Assembly: GCA_045122895.1 (NCBI GenBank)
Contig: JBGVIE010000021.1
Location: 1 to 9,733 of the forward strand
DNA length: 9,733 nucleotides
Direction of reading: 5' to 3'
From: RGIG1934 sp045122895
GTDB taxonomy: Bacteria; Bacillota; Clostridia; Lachnospirales; Lachnospiraceae
Both the position numbers and the translations under genes were made by a program. Below are positions 1-5,083 of the stretch, in pieces. The notes under the pieces are model-generated. The model had not been told where the DNA came from, did no database searches, and saw only the letters and a program-made list of their open reading frames with translations. Within the stretch, counting starts at the first letter, position 1, and each line of letters begins with the position of its first letter.

Positions 1-119
1 AGCCAAGCATATTTTTACAGTTAATTGCGATGAATGCTTGCATTCGTGAGTAATTAACTGTAAGAATATATTTGGCGGATACGCCACACCGAGAAAACGA
101 AAGTTTTCGTGGTGAGGCT
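1..119. repeat. Composite multi-hairpin intergenic repeat, copy 1 (cut by window edge)
   Basis: A non-coding stretch made of consecutive inverted repeats. A long imperfect stem pairs 2-26 with 52-76 (25-nt arms, three mismatches). Its loop contains a smaller hairpin, GAATG-CTTG-CATTC (32-45). Hairpin A, GGCG-GATA-CGCC (74-85), shares three bases with the long stem, so the two may compete. Hairpin B follows at 87-114, capped by a GAAA tetraloop. AGCC at 1-4 can pair with GGCT at 116-119, which suggests an outer closing helix whose left arm may begin before the window. The same order of helices occurs at 2894-3021. No function is known to me; a dispersed genomic repeat is the likeliest reading. 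Confidence 0.7.
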
Positions 120-204
120 CTGAACAGTTATGAAGGTAACACAAGGCGGATACGCCACACCGAGAAAGCGAAAGTTTTCGAGGTTGCTCTGAAGTTACTT
201 GAAT
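74..204. repeat. Two tandem copies of a hairpin-pair unit, 71 bp apart
   Basis: Unit 1 is 74-134 and unit 2 is 145-204. The first 36 bases of each (74-109 and 145-180) are identical except at one position (A97/G168). After that the units diverge but still share a GCTCTGAA...GTTA...TGAA tail. Each unit holds hairpin A (GGCG-GATA-CGCC) and hairpin B (GAAA-capped). The single difference keeps the stem of B paired, because A-T becomes G-T wobble. This is a local duplication of the right half of the composite element. It is not a CRISPR array: there are only two units and no regular spacers. Confidence 0.85.
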
Positions 205-217
205 TTTTATATAGATA

Positions 218-246
218 TAAAAAAACCTCTGTATGAAACAGAGGTT
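218..246 (-). terminator. Intrinsic terminator of tRNA-Leu
   Basis: A perfect 9-bp stem (224-232 with 238-246, core CCTCTGT) with a 5-base loop. On the minus strand it is followed by a run of seven T. It starts 7 bases past the 3' end of tRNA-Leu. Confidence 0.9.
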
Positions 247-252
247 ATCCAG

Positions 253-336
253 TGCGGAAAAAGGGACTTGAACCCTCACGTCGTTGCCAACACTAGATCC
301 TTAGTCTAGCCTGTCTGCCAATTCCAGCATTTCCGC
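253..336 (-). tRNA. tRNA-Leu, anticodon AAG
   Basis: An 84-nt class II tRNA. The acceptor stem GCGGAAA/TTTCCGC is perfect, with discriminator A. The D arm is normal, and the anticodon stem CTAGA/TCTAG encloses loop CTAAGGA, giving anticodon AAG (300-302 on the plus strand). The long variable arm GTTG-GCAA-CGAC is typical of leucine tRNA, and the T arm carries TTCAAGT. CCA is not encoded. A34 would have to be deaminated to inosine to read CUC and CUA as well as CUU. The gene has its own promoter and terminator, so it is a single-gene unit. Confidence 0.95.
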
Positions 337-360
337 CCGTTTCCAACTCTCATCGGACAC

Positions 361-396
361 GTCCATTATATTACCACAGTAATTATATAATGTCAA
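361..396 (-). promoter_or_regulatory. Promoter of tRNA-Leu
   Basis: On the minus strand: TTGACA (391-396), a 17-bp spacer, then TAATAT (368-373); an overlapping TATAAT lies at 365-370. The transcript would start about 25 bases before the mature tRNA 5' end. Confidence 0.8.
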
Positions 397-434
397 CTAT
401 TTTTTGTAAATGTTCGTAGTCGGTTAATTAATTC

Positions 435-698
435 TTATATCCAACCATAATCTCCGCCAGTTATTGCAAGACTTAAAAGAGCATCCATCTTCTCGACATC
501 CTCTCCCTTAAGTACCTCAATCAAATTAGCTTCTGCTCCATTTTCAAGTTCTTCATCCGGGCCAATCTCAAGATCAATATCTTCTTCACAATAAGGACAT
601 GGAATACTTTCCATAGTCTGAATTGATAAAAACTTGGTTTTACATGTTTCACATTCATAATATCCACATTTCGTTGTTCCATCAGGTACATAATACAT
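435..698 (-). CDS. Small acidic zinc-ribbon protein (unknown function)
   Basis: An 87-residue protein that I do not recognise as a named family. The N-terminal part has C16-x2-C19 and C34-P-Y-C37, two CxxC knuckles spaced as in a rubredoxin-like zinc ribbon, with an extra C11. The rest is acidic (IDLEIGPDEELENG) and ends in a short hydrophobic tail closing with YGWI. There is no signal peptide or membrane segment, so it should be cytosolic. Its ATG lies 5 bases after the ABC-F stop, and its ribosome site (GAGGA) lies within the last codons and stop of that gene, so translation is probably coupled. It may bind metal and work with the ABC-F protein or the ribosome, but only the gene arrangement suggests this. 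No terminator follows before the tRNA-Leu promoter. Confidence 0.8.
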   Translation of the reverse strand: MYYVPDGTTKCGYYECETCKTKFLSIQTMESIPCPYCEEDIDLEIGPDEELENGAEANLIEVLKGEDVEKMDALLSLAITGGDYGWI

Positions 699-703
699 AT
701 TTT

Positions 704-2620
704 CTAATCCTCATTTCCATTCATTTCGTTCATTAAGTTTTCCCAAAGCTCCATCTCTTCCATAAGCTCTTCTTCAACGCTGTCAATTTCACTCTGAACT
801 TCTGTAAGCTTAGAGTAATCCGACTGATACTCAGGGTTATTTAATTCTTCTTTCAATTCTTCCAGCTTAGCTTCTAATACTTCAATTTTTTCTTCCTGTT
901 TTTTTATTTTTCTATCCAACTTGGAACGTTCTTTTCCAGGATTATAATACTCTTTTTTAGGCGCCTTAGTTTCATTCTTTGATACTTTAGCTTCTTCCTC
1001 AAGCCTAAGCGCCTCTCTTTGAAGATATTCCTGATACTCTTCGTATCCAAATCTGTATTCCCTGCTGCTTCCATTCTCAAACACAAGTAATCTGTTCGAC
1101 ACCTGTTTTATAAAATATCTGTCATGGGATACAAAAATAACAGTTCCTTCATATTCCTTTAACATTGATTCAAGAGTTTCCTTGCCTACGATATCCATAT
1201 GGTTAGTGGGCTCATCAAGAATCAATACATTAGGTTTTCTCTTAAAAATCTTACATAGTGCAAGTCTTACCTTCTCCCCTCCCGACAACATATCTACGGT
1301 CTTAAACACGTCATCTCCCGAGAACAAAAATGCTCCCAGCATATTTCTTATCTCAGTCTGAGTAAGTGTTGGGAATTCGTTCCAAAAGTCATCAAGAACA
1401 GTTTCCTTGCTGCTATACATAGCCATCTGCTGGTCAAAATATCCAATTTGAACATTGGTGCCGTACTTAAATTCGCCGCCAAGTGGCCTGATAATATCCA
1501 CAATTGTCTTTAAAAATGTTGATTTTCCAAGTCCGTTTCCGCCAAGGATACCTATCTTATCGCCTTTTTTAATATCTATATTGACAGTCGATAACACCTG
1601 GTCGTATCCTATCGCTAAGTCCTTTACATACAGTACATCTTTTCCCGTCTCTTTGTCCGGCTGAAAAAAGGCGTGAAAACTCTTATCATCGTATCTATCA
1701 GGTCTTTCAATTTTATCCATATGCTCAATAGCTTTTAACTTCGACCGTGTCATTGCCACTTTTGTCGGTTTATTCTTGAACTTATCTACAATCGTCTGAA
1801 GCCTTTCGATTTCTTTTTGCTGTGCAACATAGTCCTTCATCTGTTTTTCGTAGTTTTCTTTTTTTCTGACTACAAAATTCGAATAGTTTCCGGGATATCT
1901 CTTTGCAGTTCCATACTCAATCTCATACACAACATCAGCAATTTTATCGAGAAACATTCTATCGTGTGACACTACTACCACTGCTTTAGGATAATTTTTG
2001 ATATAGCCTTCAAGCCACTCAATTGTCTCCATATCCAAATGGTTGGTAGGCTCGTCCAAAAGAAGAATATCCGGTTTCGTAAGGAGCAGCTTAATAAACG
2101 CAATCTTTGTCTGCTGTCCACCTGAAAATTCCTTTAACGGCTTTTGCTTGTCTTCCTTTGAAAAACCAAACTTCTTAATCATTGTCTCATATTCTTTTTC
2201 GTAATAATATCCACCAATTGCATTGAAATGCTCCTGCATATTGGTATACTGCTTAACTTCCTGTTCAGAATAATTCTCCTCAAGATGCTTTGCCATCGCT
2301 TCTAGTTCTTTTTGCATCTTCACATATGGCGCAAATACTTTTCTAATCTCCTTCTCCATAGATAATTCCGGATCTTCAAAAGTAATCTGTTTTAAATATC
2401 CAATTTCAGGATTTCCTGATTTAACGATAAAAATATCTTCATCGCTGTCTCTTTTATCGATATCTACTTCTCCTGCAATCAGCTTTAGAATCGTTGTCTT
2501 ACCACAGCCATTTCTTCCTACCACTGCGATTTTTTCTGTATTTCTTATTTCAAAATTAATATTCTCCAGTACAGTTTTATCTGCGAATCTAACTGCACCA
2601 TTTACAATCTGGTATAACAT
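704..2620 (-). CDS. ABC-F family ATPase (ribosome-associated, YdiF/Uup-like)
   Basis: A 638-residue soluble protein with two ABC domains and no membrane segments, the layout of ABC-F translation factors, which act at the ribosomal E site. Domain 1 has Walker A GRNGCGKT (35-42), signature FSGGQ (165-169), Walker B LLLDEPTNHLD (186-196) and SHD (218-220). A basic coiled-coil linker (about 250-310) is followed by domain 2: Walker A GGNGLGKST (360-368), LSGGEK (445-450), LILDEPTNHMD (466-476) and SHD (498-500). A charged coiled-coil tail occupies about 535-635, as in Uup/YdiF-type members. Both catalytic sites look intact. The ATG at 2620 is chosen because GGAGAG sits 5 bases before it; an in-frame TTG farther upstream (2683) lies inside the -35 box. 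Family members include antibiotic-protection and housekeeping factors, and I cannot tell which from sequence alone. Confidence 0.93.
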   Translation of the reverse strand: MLYQIVNGAVRFADKTVLENINFEIRNTEKIAVVGRNGCGKTTILKLIAGEVDIDKRDSDEDIFIVKSGNPEIGYLKQITFEDPELSMEKEIRKVFAPYVKMQKELEAMAKHLEENYSEQEVKQYTNMQEHFNAIGGYYYEKEYETMIKKFGFSKEDKQKPLKEFSGGQQTKIAFIKLLLTKPDILLLDEPTNHLDMETIEWLEGYIKNYPKAVVVVSHDRMFLDKIADVVYEIEYGTAKRYPGNYSNFVVRKKENYEKQMKDYVAQQKEIERLQTIVDKFKNKPTKVAMTRSKLKAIEHMDKIERPDRYDDKSFHAFFQPDKETGKDVLYVKDLAIGYDQVLSTVNIDIKKGDKIGILGGNGLGKSTFLKTIVDIIRPLGGEFKYGTNVQIGYFDQQMAMYSSKETVLDDFWNEFPTLTQTEIRNMLGAFLFSGDDVFKTVDMLSGGEKVRLALCKIFKRKPNVLILDEPTNHMDIVGKETLESMLKEYEGTVIFVSHDRYFIKQVSNRLLVFENGSSREYRFGYEEYQEYLQREALRLEEEAKVSKNETKAPKKEYYNPGKERSKLDRKIKKQEEKIEVLEAKLEELKEELNNPEYQSDYSKLTEVQSEIDSVEEELMEEMELWENLMNEMNGNED

Positions 2621-2653
2621 TTTTCTCTCCATTCCTTTAATTCGGCTTCGTAT

Positions 2654-2683
2654 ATTATATCTTTTTATCACATTTATTGTCAA
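2654..2683 (-). promoter_or_regulatory. Promoter of the ABC-F/zinc-ribbon operon
   Basis: On the minus strand: TTGACA (2678-2683), an 18-bp spacer and a perfect TATAAT (2654-2659), giving a 5' UTR of roughly 25-30 bases. It is divergent from the tRNA-Asn promoter. Confidence 0.8.
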
Positions 2684-2732
2684 TTACAGTATTTTACTTT
2701 TTTGTAACTGTAAAATTATATTTGGCGAAATA
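2684..2732. repeat. Decayed fragment resembling the composite repeat
   Basis: The 22 bases at 2706-2727 match 56-77 of the first composite repeat with two differences (AACTGTAA..., ...TATATTTGGCG), a section covering most of the long stem's right arm. A short left partner, TTACAGT (2684-2690), pairs with ACTGTAA (2707-2713). Hairpins A and B are missing. It lies between the divergent ABC-F and tRNA-Asn promoters. Confidence 0.5.
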
Positions 2733-2749
2733 CTTTTTTAAATTTCTTC

Positions 2750-2777
2750 TTGACATATCTTCTAAAAAGTGTATAAT
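2750..2777 (+). promoter_or_regulatory. Promoter of tRNA-Asn
   Basis: TTGACA (2750-2755), a 16-bp spacer and TATAAT (2772-2777), ending 20 bases before the tRNA 5' end. Confidence 0.85.
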
Positions 2778-2797
2778 AGTCTTTGTTGATGAGACAT

Positions 2798-2869
2798 TCC
2801 TCGATAGCTCAATGGTAGAGCACACGGCTGTTAACCGTGGGGTTGTTGGTTCGAGCCCAACTCGGGGAG
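2798..2869 (+). tRNA. tRNA-Asn, anticodon GTT
   Basis: A 72-nt tRNA. Acceptor stem TCCTCGA/TCGGGGA (one T-G wobble), discriminator G. The D arm contains AGCTCAATGGTAGAGC. Anticodon stem CACGG/CCGTG encloses CTGTTAA, with anticodon GTT at 2830-2832. T stem GTTGG/CCAAC has loop TTCGAGC. CCA is not encoded. It is a single-gene unit with a consensus promoter upstream and a strong terminator starting 33 bases downstream. Confidence 0.96.
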
Positions 2870-2893
2870 TTTTTAAATTGTACGAAAAGCTAC

Positions 2894-3021
2894 AAGCCAT
2901 GCAAAAAGAGATACCATTACTCACGTCGGAAGCGACAGCTTACGTAAGTGAGTAGTGGTATCTCTTTTTATGTGGCGCCAGCCACGACCGAAACAAGCGC
3001 AGCTTGTGAGGTACATGGCTT
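2894..3021. repeat. Composite multi-hairpin intergenic repeat, copy 2
   Basis: It has the same helix order as the element at 1-119. An outer 8-bp inverted repeat, AAGCCATG (2894-2901) with CATGGCTT (3014-3021), encloses three hairpins. The first is a 22-bp stem (2903-2924/2948-2969). The second, A, is GTGGC-GCCA-GCCAC (2972-2985). The third, B (2987-3012), has an AAGC-GCA-GCTT tip and an ACC/GGT base. Sequences differ from copy 1, but base pairing is kept, as are the CCGA...GAGG bases that place two G-A mismatches in hairpin B. Both copies also carry GTGAGTA at the start of the long stem's right arm. The element ends exactly where the stop codon of the 64-residue gene begins (3022). Confidence 0.65.
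2903..2969. terminator. Two-way terminator between tRNA-Asn and the 64-aa gene
   Basis: Arms of 22 nt (2903-2924 and 2948-2969) pair with a single mismatch (wobble), starting AAAAAGAG and ending CTCTTTTT. A T run therefore follows the stem on either strand. It lies between the convergent tRNA-Asn (+) and the small gene at 3022-3216 (-), and forms the first hairpin of composite repeat copy 2. Confidence 0.85.
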
Positions 3022-3216
3022 TTAGTATCCTTCCACATACTCAGTCACTGTAGAAGCATTAATTTCCGCAATTTCTCTTTTTCCATTAATATAGTCTGCA
3101 TAGATATCAAACAAATCCATATCGCAATCAACTAGTCCATCATCATCTGGAATCCATTTTTTAATTAGTGCTATTCTTTCTTCCTTTGTTGTGTCCTTTA
3201 TCAAATTACTTTTCAT
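3022..3216 (-). CDS. Small conserved-looking protein, function unknown
   Basis: A 64-residue acidic protein that I do not recognise with certainty. The N terminus is basic and helical (TKEERIALIKKW). It is followed by an acidic stretch, IPDDDGLVDCDMDLFD (about 22-37), and the motif YADYINGKREIAEINA. There is no signal peptide, membrane segment or metal-binding cluster. The start is supported by AGGAG 8 bases before the ATG. It lies directly behind the rplT terminator and I find no convincing promoter in the gap, so it may be expressed by read-through from the infC operon. The good ribosome site and an ordinary amino-acid composition make it a probable real gene. Confidence 0.7.
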   Translation of the reverse strand: MKSNLIKDTTKEERIALIKKWIPDDDGLVDCDMDLFDIYADYINGKREIAEINASTVTEYVEGY

Positions 3217-3238
3217 AGCCAGTCTCCTTTCGAGCTGT

Positions 3239-3275
3239 AAAAAAAGACCGAATCCGTAAAATCCGGATTCAGTCT
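3239..3275 (-). terminator. Intrinsic terminator of infC-rpmI-rplT
   Basis: A 12-bp stem (3245-3256 with 3264-3275, one wobble) containing GAATCCG, with a 7-base loop, followed on the minus strand by seven T. It starts 5 bases after the rplT stop. Confidence 0.93.
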
Positions 3276-3280
3276 AATAA

Positions 3281-3637
3281 TTAAGCTAATTTGCTCTTTG
3301 CAACTTCTACAAGTTTAGCAAATCCTGCTGCATCGTTAACTGCCATTTCAGCTAACATCTTTCTGTTCATCTCAACGCCTGCTGACTTAAGACCAAACAT
3401 AAACTTGCTGTATGATAAACCATTCATTCTTGCTGCTGCATTGATTCTTGCGATCCAGAGCTGTCTGAACTGTCTCTTTCTTTCTTTTCTACCAGCGTAA
3501 GAACTTGTTAATGCTCTCATAACTGACTGCTTAGCTACTCTGTACTGCTTAGATCTAGATCCTCTGTAACCCTTCGCTAACTTTAATGTTCTATTATGTC
3601 TCTTTTTAGCGTTCATTCCGCCTTTGACTCTTGCCAT
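3281..3637 (-). CDS. rplT: 50S ribosomal protein L20
   Basis: A 118-residue basic protein with the L20 N terminus MARVKGG, the long positively charged helix (KRHNRTLKLAKGYRGSRSKQ), and the globular RNA-binding C-terminal half (RQLWIARINAAAR, NRKMLAEMAV). It is the usual full length. L20 binds 23S rRNA early in 50S assembly. In Bacillus and E. coli it also represses its own operon by binding the mRNA leader. It is the last gene of infC-rpmI-rplT: AGGAGG lies 7 bases before the ATG, a 29-base gap separates it from rpmI, and a strong terminator follows. Confidence 0.98.
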   Translation of the reverse strand: MARVKGGMNAKKRHNRTLKLAKGYRGSRSKQYRVAKQSVMRALTSSYAGRKERKRQFRQLWIARINAAARMNGLSYSKFMFGLKSAGVEMNRKMLAEMAVNDAAGFAKLVEVAKSKLA

Positions 3638-3666
3638 TTCAGTTTCCTCCTATTAAAATCAAATTC

Positions 3667-3864
3667 TTATAAATATGGTAAAATCTTCTTCATATTCTTA
3701 ACATTTGTAGCATCTGTAAGAGTTGCTTTTCTAAGATTTCTCTTTCTCTTAGCAGACTTCTTTGTTAAGATGTGGCTCTTGTAAGCCTTTGCTCTCTTTA
3801 ACTGACCTGTTCCTGTCTTTTTGAAACGTTTAGCAGCTGCTCTGCTTGTCTTCATTTTTGGCAT
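3667..3864 (-). CDS. rpmI: 50S ribosomal protein L35
   Basis: A 65-residue, very basic protein with the L35 start MPKMKTSRAAAKRFKKTGTG and the HILTKKSAKRKRNLR core. It is the normal family length and has no insertions. L35 is a small component of the large ribosomal subunit. It is the middle gene of the classic infC-rpmI-rplT operon, with a strong AAGGAGG ribosome site 7 bases before the ATG and a 30-base gap to infC. Confidence 0.98.
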   Translation of the reverse strand: MPKMKTSRAAAKRFKKTGTGQLKRAKAYKSHILTKKSAKRKRNLRKATLTDATNVKNMKKILPYL

Positions 3865-3894
3865 TTTATTGTCCTCCTTAAATATAGTAAAAAA

Positions 3895-4401
3895 TTACCT
3901 TTTTTCAGCTAATACCATCTGCATACTTCTTCCTTCAAGCTTGGCCGGTTTTTCAACAACAGCTACATCTTCAAGTATCTTTGCAAAGTCATCTAAGACA
4001 TGCATACTGCTTGACATATGAGCCATCTCTCTACCTCTGAAGCGCAATGTAACTTTCACCTTATCACCCTTTACAAGGAATTTTCTAGCCATGTTAGCCT
4101 TTGTGTTAAGGTCATTAGATTCAATGTTTGGTGATAAACGTACCTCCTTCACATCGATGCCCTTCTGCTTCTTCTTAGCTTCCTTTTCCTTGCGGGCAAG
4201 TTCATATCGATACTTACCATAATCGATGATCTTACATACCGGTGGCTTTGCTGTAGGAGCTATCTTAACTAAATCAAGTTCAGCTTCCTTCGCTAAAGCA
4301 TACGCTTCCTTCGCAGACATGATACCAAGCTGCTCACCATCTTCGCCTATAAGACGAACCTCTTTGTCACGAATCTGTTCGTTAATCATTAAATCGCTAA
4401 T
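3895..4401 (-). CDS. infC: Translation initiation factor IF-3 (AUU start)
   Basis: A 168-residue IF3. The N-terminal domain (INEQIRDKEVRLIGEDGEQLGIM, KPPVCKIIDYGKYRYE) is joined by a lysine-rich linker helix (about 75-90) to the C-terminal domain (KEVRLSPNI, VTLRFRGREMAH, EGRSMQMVLAEK). IF3 binds the 30S subunit, blocks premature 50S joining and checks the initiator tRNA and start codon. I place the start at ATT (4399-4401), because GGAGG lies 9 bases before it. The first in-frame ATG (4387-4389) is 21 bases from that site, too far. An AUU start is known for E. coli and Geobacillus infC, where IF3 represses its own rare-start mRNA. A leader with a terminator precedes the gene. Confidence 0.95.
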   Translation of the reverse strand: MSDLMINEQIRDKEVRLIGEDGEQLGIMSAKEAYALAKEAELDLVKIAPTAKPPVCKIIDYGKYRYELARKEKEAKKKQKGIDVKEVRLSPNIESNDLNTKANMARKFLVKGDKVKVTLRFRGREMAHMSSSMHVLDDFAKILEDVAVVEKPAKLEGRSMQMVLAEKR

Positions 4402-4422
4402 AGTAGTGCACCTCCAAATCTT

Positions 4423-4458
4423 AAAAAACGAAAAAAAGTGGATAGCAAGACTATCCAC
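4423..4458 (-). terminator. Leader terminator (attenuator) before infC
   Basis: A perfect 8-bp stem GTGGATAG/CTATCCAC (4451-4458 with 4438-4445) and 5-base loop, followed on the minus strand by TTTTTTTCGTTTTTT. It ends about 10 bases before the infC ribosome site, so full-length transcription of the operon requires bypassing it. Confidence 0.88.
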
Positions 4459-4596
4459 TAATTATCAGATTATACACACTACAAACGTAGGAATAATATT
4501 CTAAAAAGTATGTACCAGAGTGAGCTGTCAACTGACGCTACCTGGTGAGAGTGGATACTCTGCTTCTGCCGACGCCAACGCCGGTCTTCGTTCAAC
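4423..4596 (-). promoter_or_regulatory. infC-rpmI-rplT leader RNA (L20/IF3-type attenuation leader)
   Basis: About 170 nt of structured leader runs from the predicted start to the end of the terminator T run. Reading the minus strand, CAGAGT near the 5' end can pair with ACTCTG about 80 bases later. This encloses CCGGCG-TTGG-CGTCGG, AGAGT-ATCC-ACTCT and a GTC-AGTT-GAC hairpin. TATCCACT within the second hairpin (4550-4557) is complementary to AGTGGATA in the terminator's 5' arm (4452-4459), a possible antiterminator. In Bacillus subtilis this operon is repressed by L20 through a leader terminator. The same control is inferred here from position and layout, not from a matched consensus. Confidence 0.75.
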
Positions 4597-4602
4597 TCTG
4601 AT

Positions 4603-4631
4603 ATATTAACACCTTAATTCACCGATGTCAA
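4603..4631 (-). promoter_or_regulatory. Promoter of infC-rpmI-rplT
   Basis: On the minus strand: TTGACA (4626-4631), a 17-bp spacer and TAATAT (4603-4608). It starts 17 bases after the DUF1540 stop codon. Confidence 0.8.
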
Positions 4632-4648
4632 TACTTTTTTTATTTTTT

Positions 4649-4966
4649 CTATCGCATTTCAAAACTGTCACATTCTGTATCTTCGCTTCTGTGTGCATTT
4701 CTACCGGAAATATCAATATGCTTTGCCGTACAGCTATGTCCACTGTTAAACATACATTTCTCAGCCATACAATCTACAGAAAGCTTACATGACGGTGAAC
4801 CACAACATCCATTTGTCAAGGACTCACCTGTCTTTTCCTTGAAACTGCTACATTCTGTCGCAGATGACACTTCCGCTGTAGTACCTTCCACCTTGATTGC
4901 ATCAAGGCAGCAACTATTTTCCTTATTGTAATAACATGTTCTTACGCTACAATCTAATACTGGCAT
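4649..4966 (-). CDS. DUF1540 protein with two cysteine-rich repeats
   Basis: A 105-residue protein with two copies of the DUF1540 domain. Repeat 1 has C6-x4-C11-x7-C19 ... TEC39-SSF, and repeat 2 has C66-x4-C71-x7-C79 ... TEC99-DSF. An extra CC (54-55) and C60 lie between or beside them. The conserved cysteines suggest metal binding or disulphides, but the function of the domain is not known to me; it is widespread in Clostridia and Bacilli. There is no signal peptide. The ATG at 4966 is chosen because GGAGG lies 5 bases before it; an in-frame ATG at 4978 overlaps that ribosome site and is too early. It is divergent from the peptidase gene, and no terminator separates it from the infC promoter. 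Confidence 0.88.
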   Translation of the reverse strand: MPVLDCSVRTCYYNKENSCCLDAIKVEGTTAEVSSATECSSFKEKTGESLTNGCCGSPSCKLSVDCMAEKCMFNSGHSCTAKHIDISGRNAHRSEDTECDSFEMR

Positions 4967-5043
4967 ATTTTCCTCCATTTTAAAAATTACTACAGGCTAC
5001 ATATATTATTCTGTTCAAAAAATAATTTTTTATTCAGAAAATA

Positions 5044-5052
5044 TGCTATACT
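5044..5052 (+). promoter_or_regulatory. Possible extended -10 promoter of the M15 peptidase gene
   Basis: TG-C-TATACT (5044-5052) lies about 30 bases before the ATG. No good -35 box is visible at the right distance, only T-rich sequence, so it would rely on the extended TG motif. Confidence 0.4.
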
Positions 5053-5083
5053 ATTTAATATTAAAATATAGAGGTTGACAGAT

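Noticed and set aside
74..204. Possible CRISPR array
   Set aside because: Only two units, each self-complementary with a diverging tail, and no cas genes or regular unique spacers.
1455..1664. Plus-strand open frame antisense to the ABC-F gene
   Set aside because: It mirrors the coding strand of a well-supported ATPase domain and has no family resemblance of its own.
2621..2683. A longer N terminus for the ABC-F protein from a TTG at 2683
   Set aside because: The TTG is part of the -35 hexamer and the stretch covers the -10 box; GGAGAG and ATG at 2620 fit the family N terminus.
2677..2955. Open frames on both strands across tRNA-Asn
   Set aside because: They run through the promoters, the tRNA gene and the terminator stem, and have no supporting ribosome site.
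4402..4458. An upstream extension of IF3 into the leader
   Set aside because: It would translate the terminator hairpin and the ribosome site; the added residues do not look like IF3.
4967..4978. ATG at 4978 as the DUF1540 start
   Set aside because: It overlaps the GGAGG used by the ATG at 4966 and has no ribosome site of its own.
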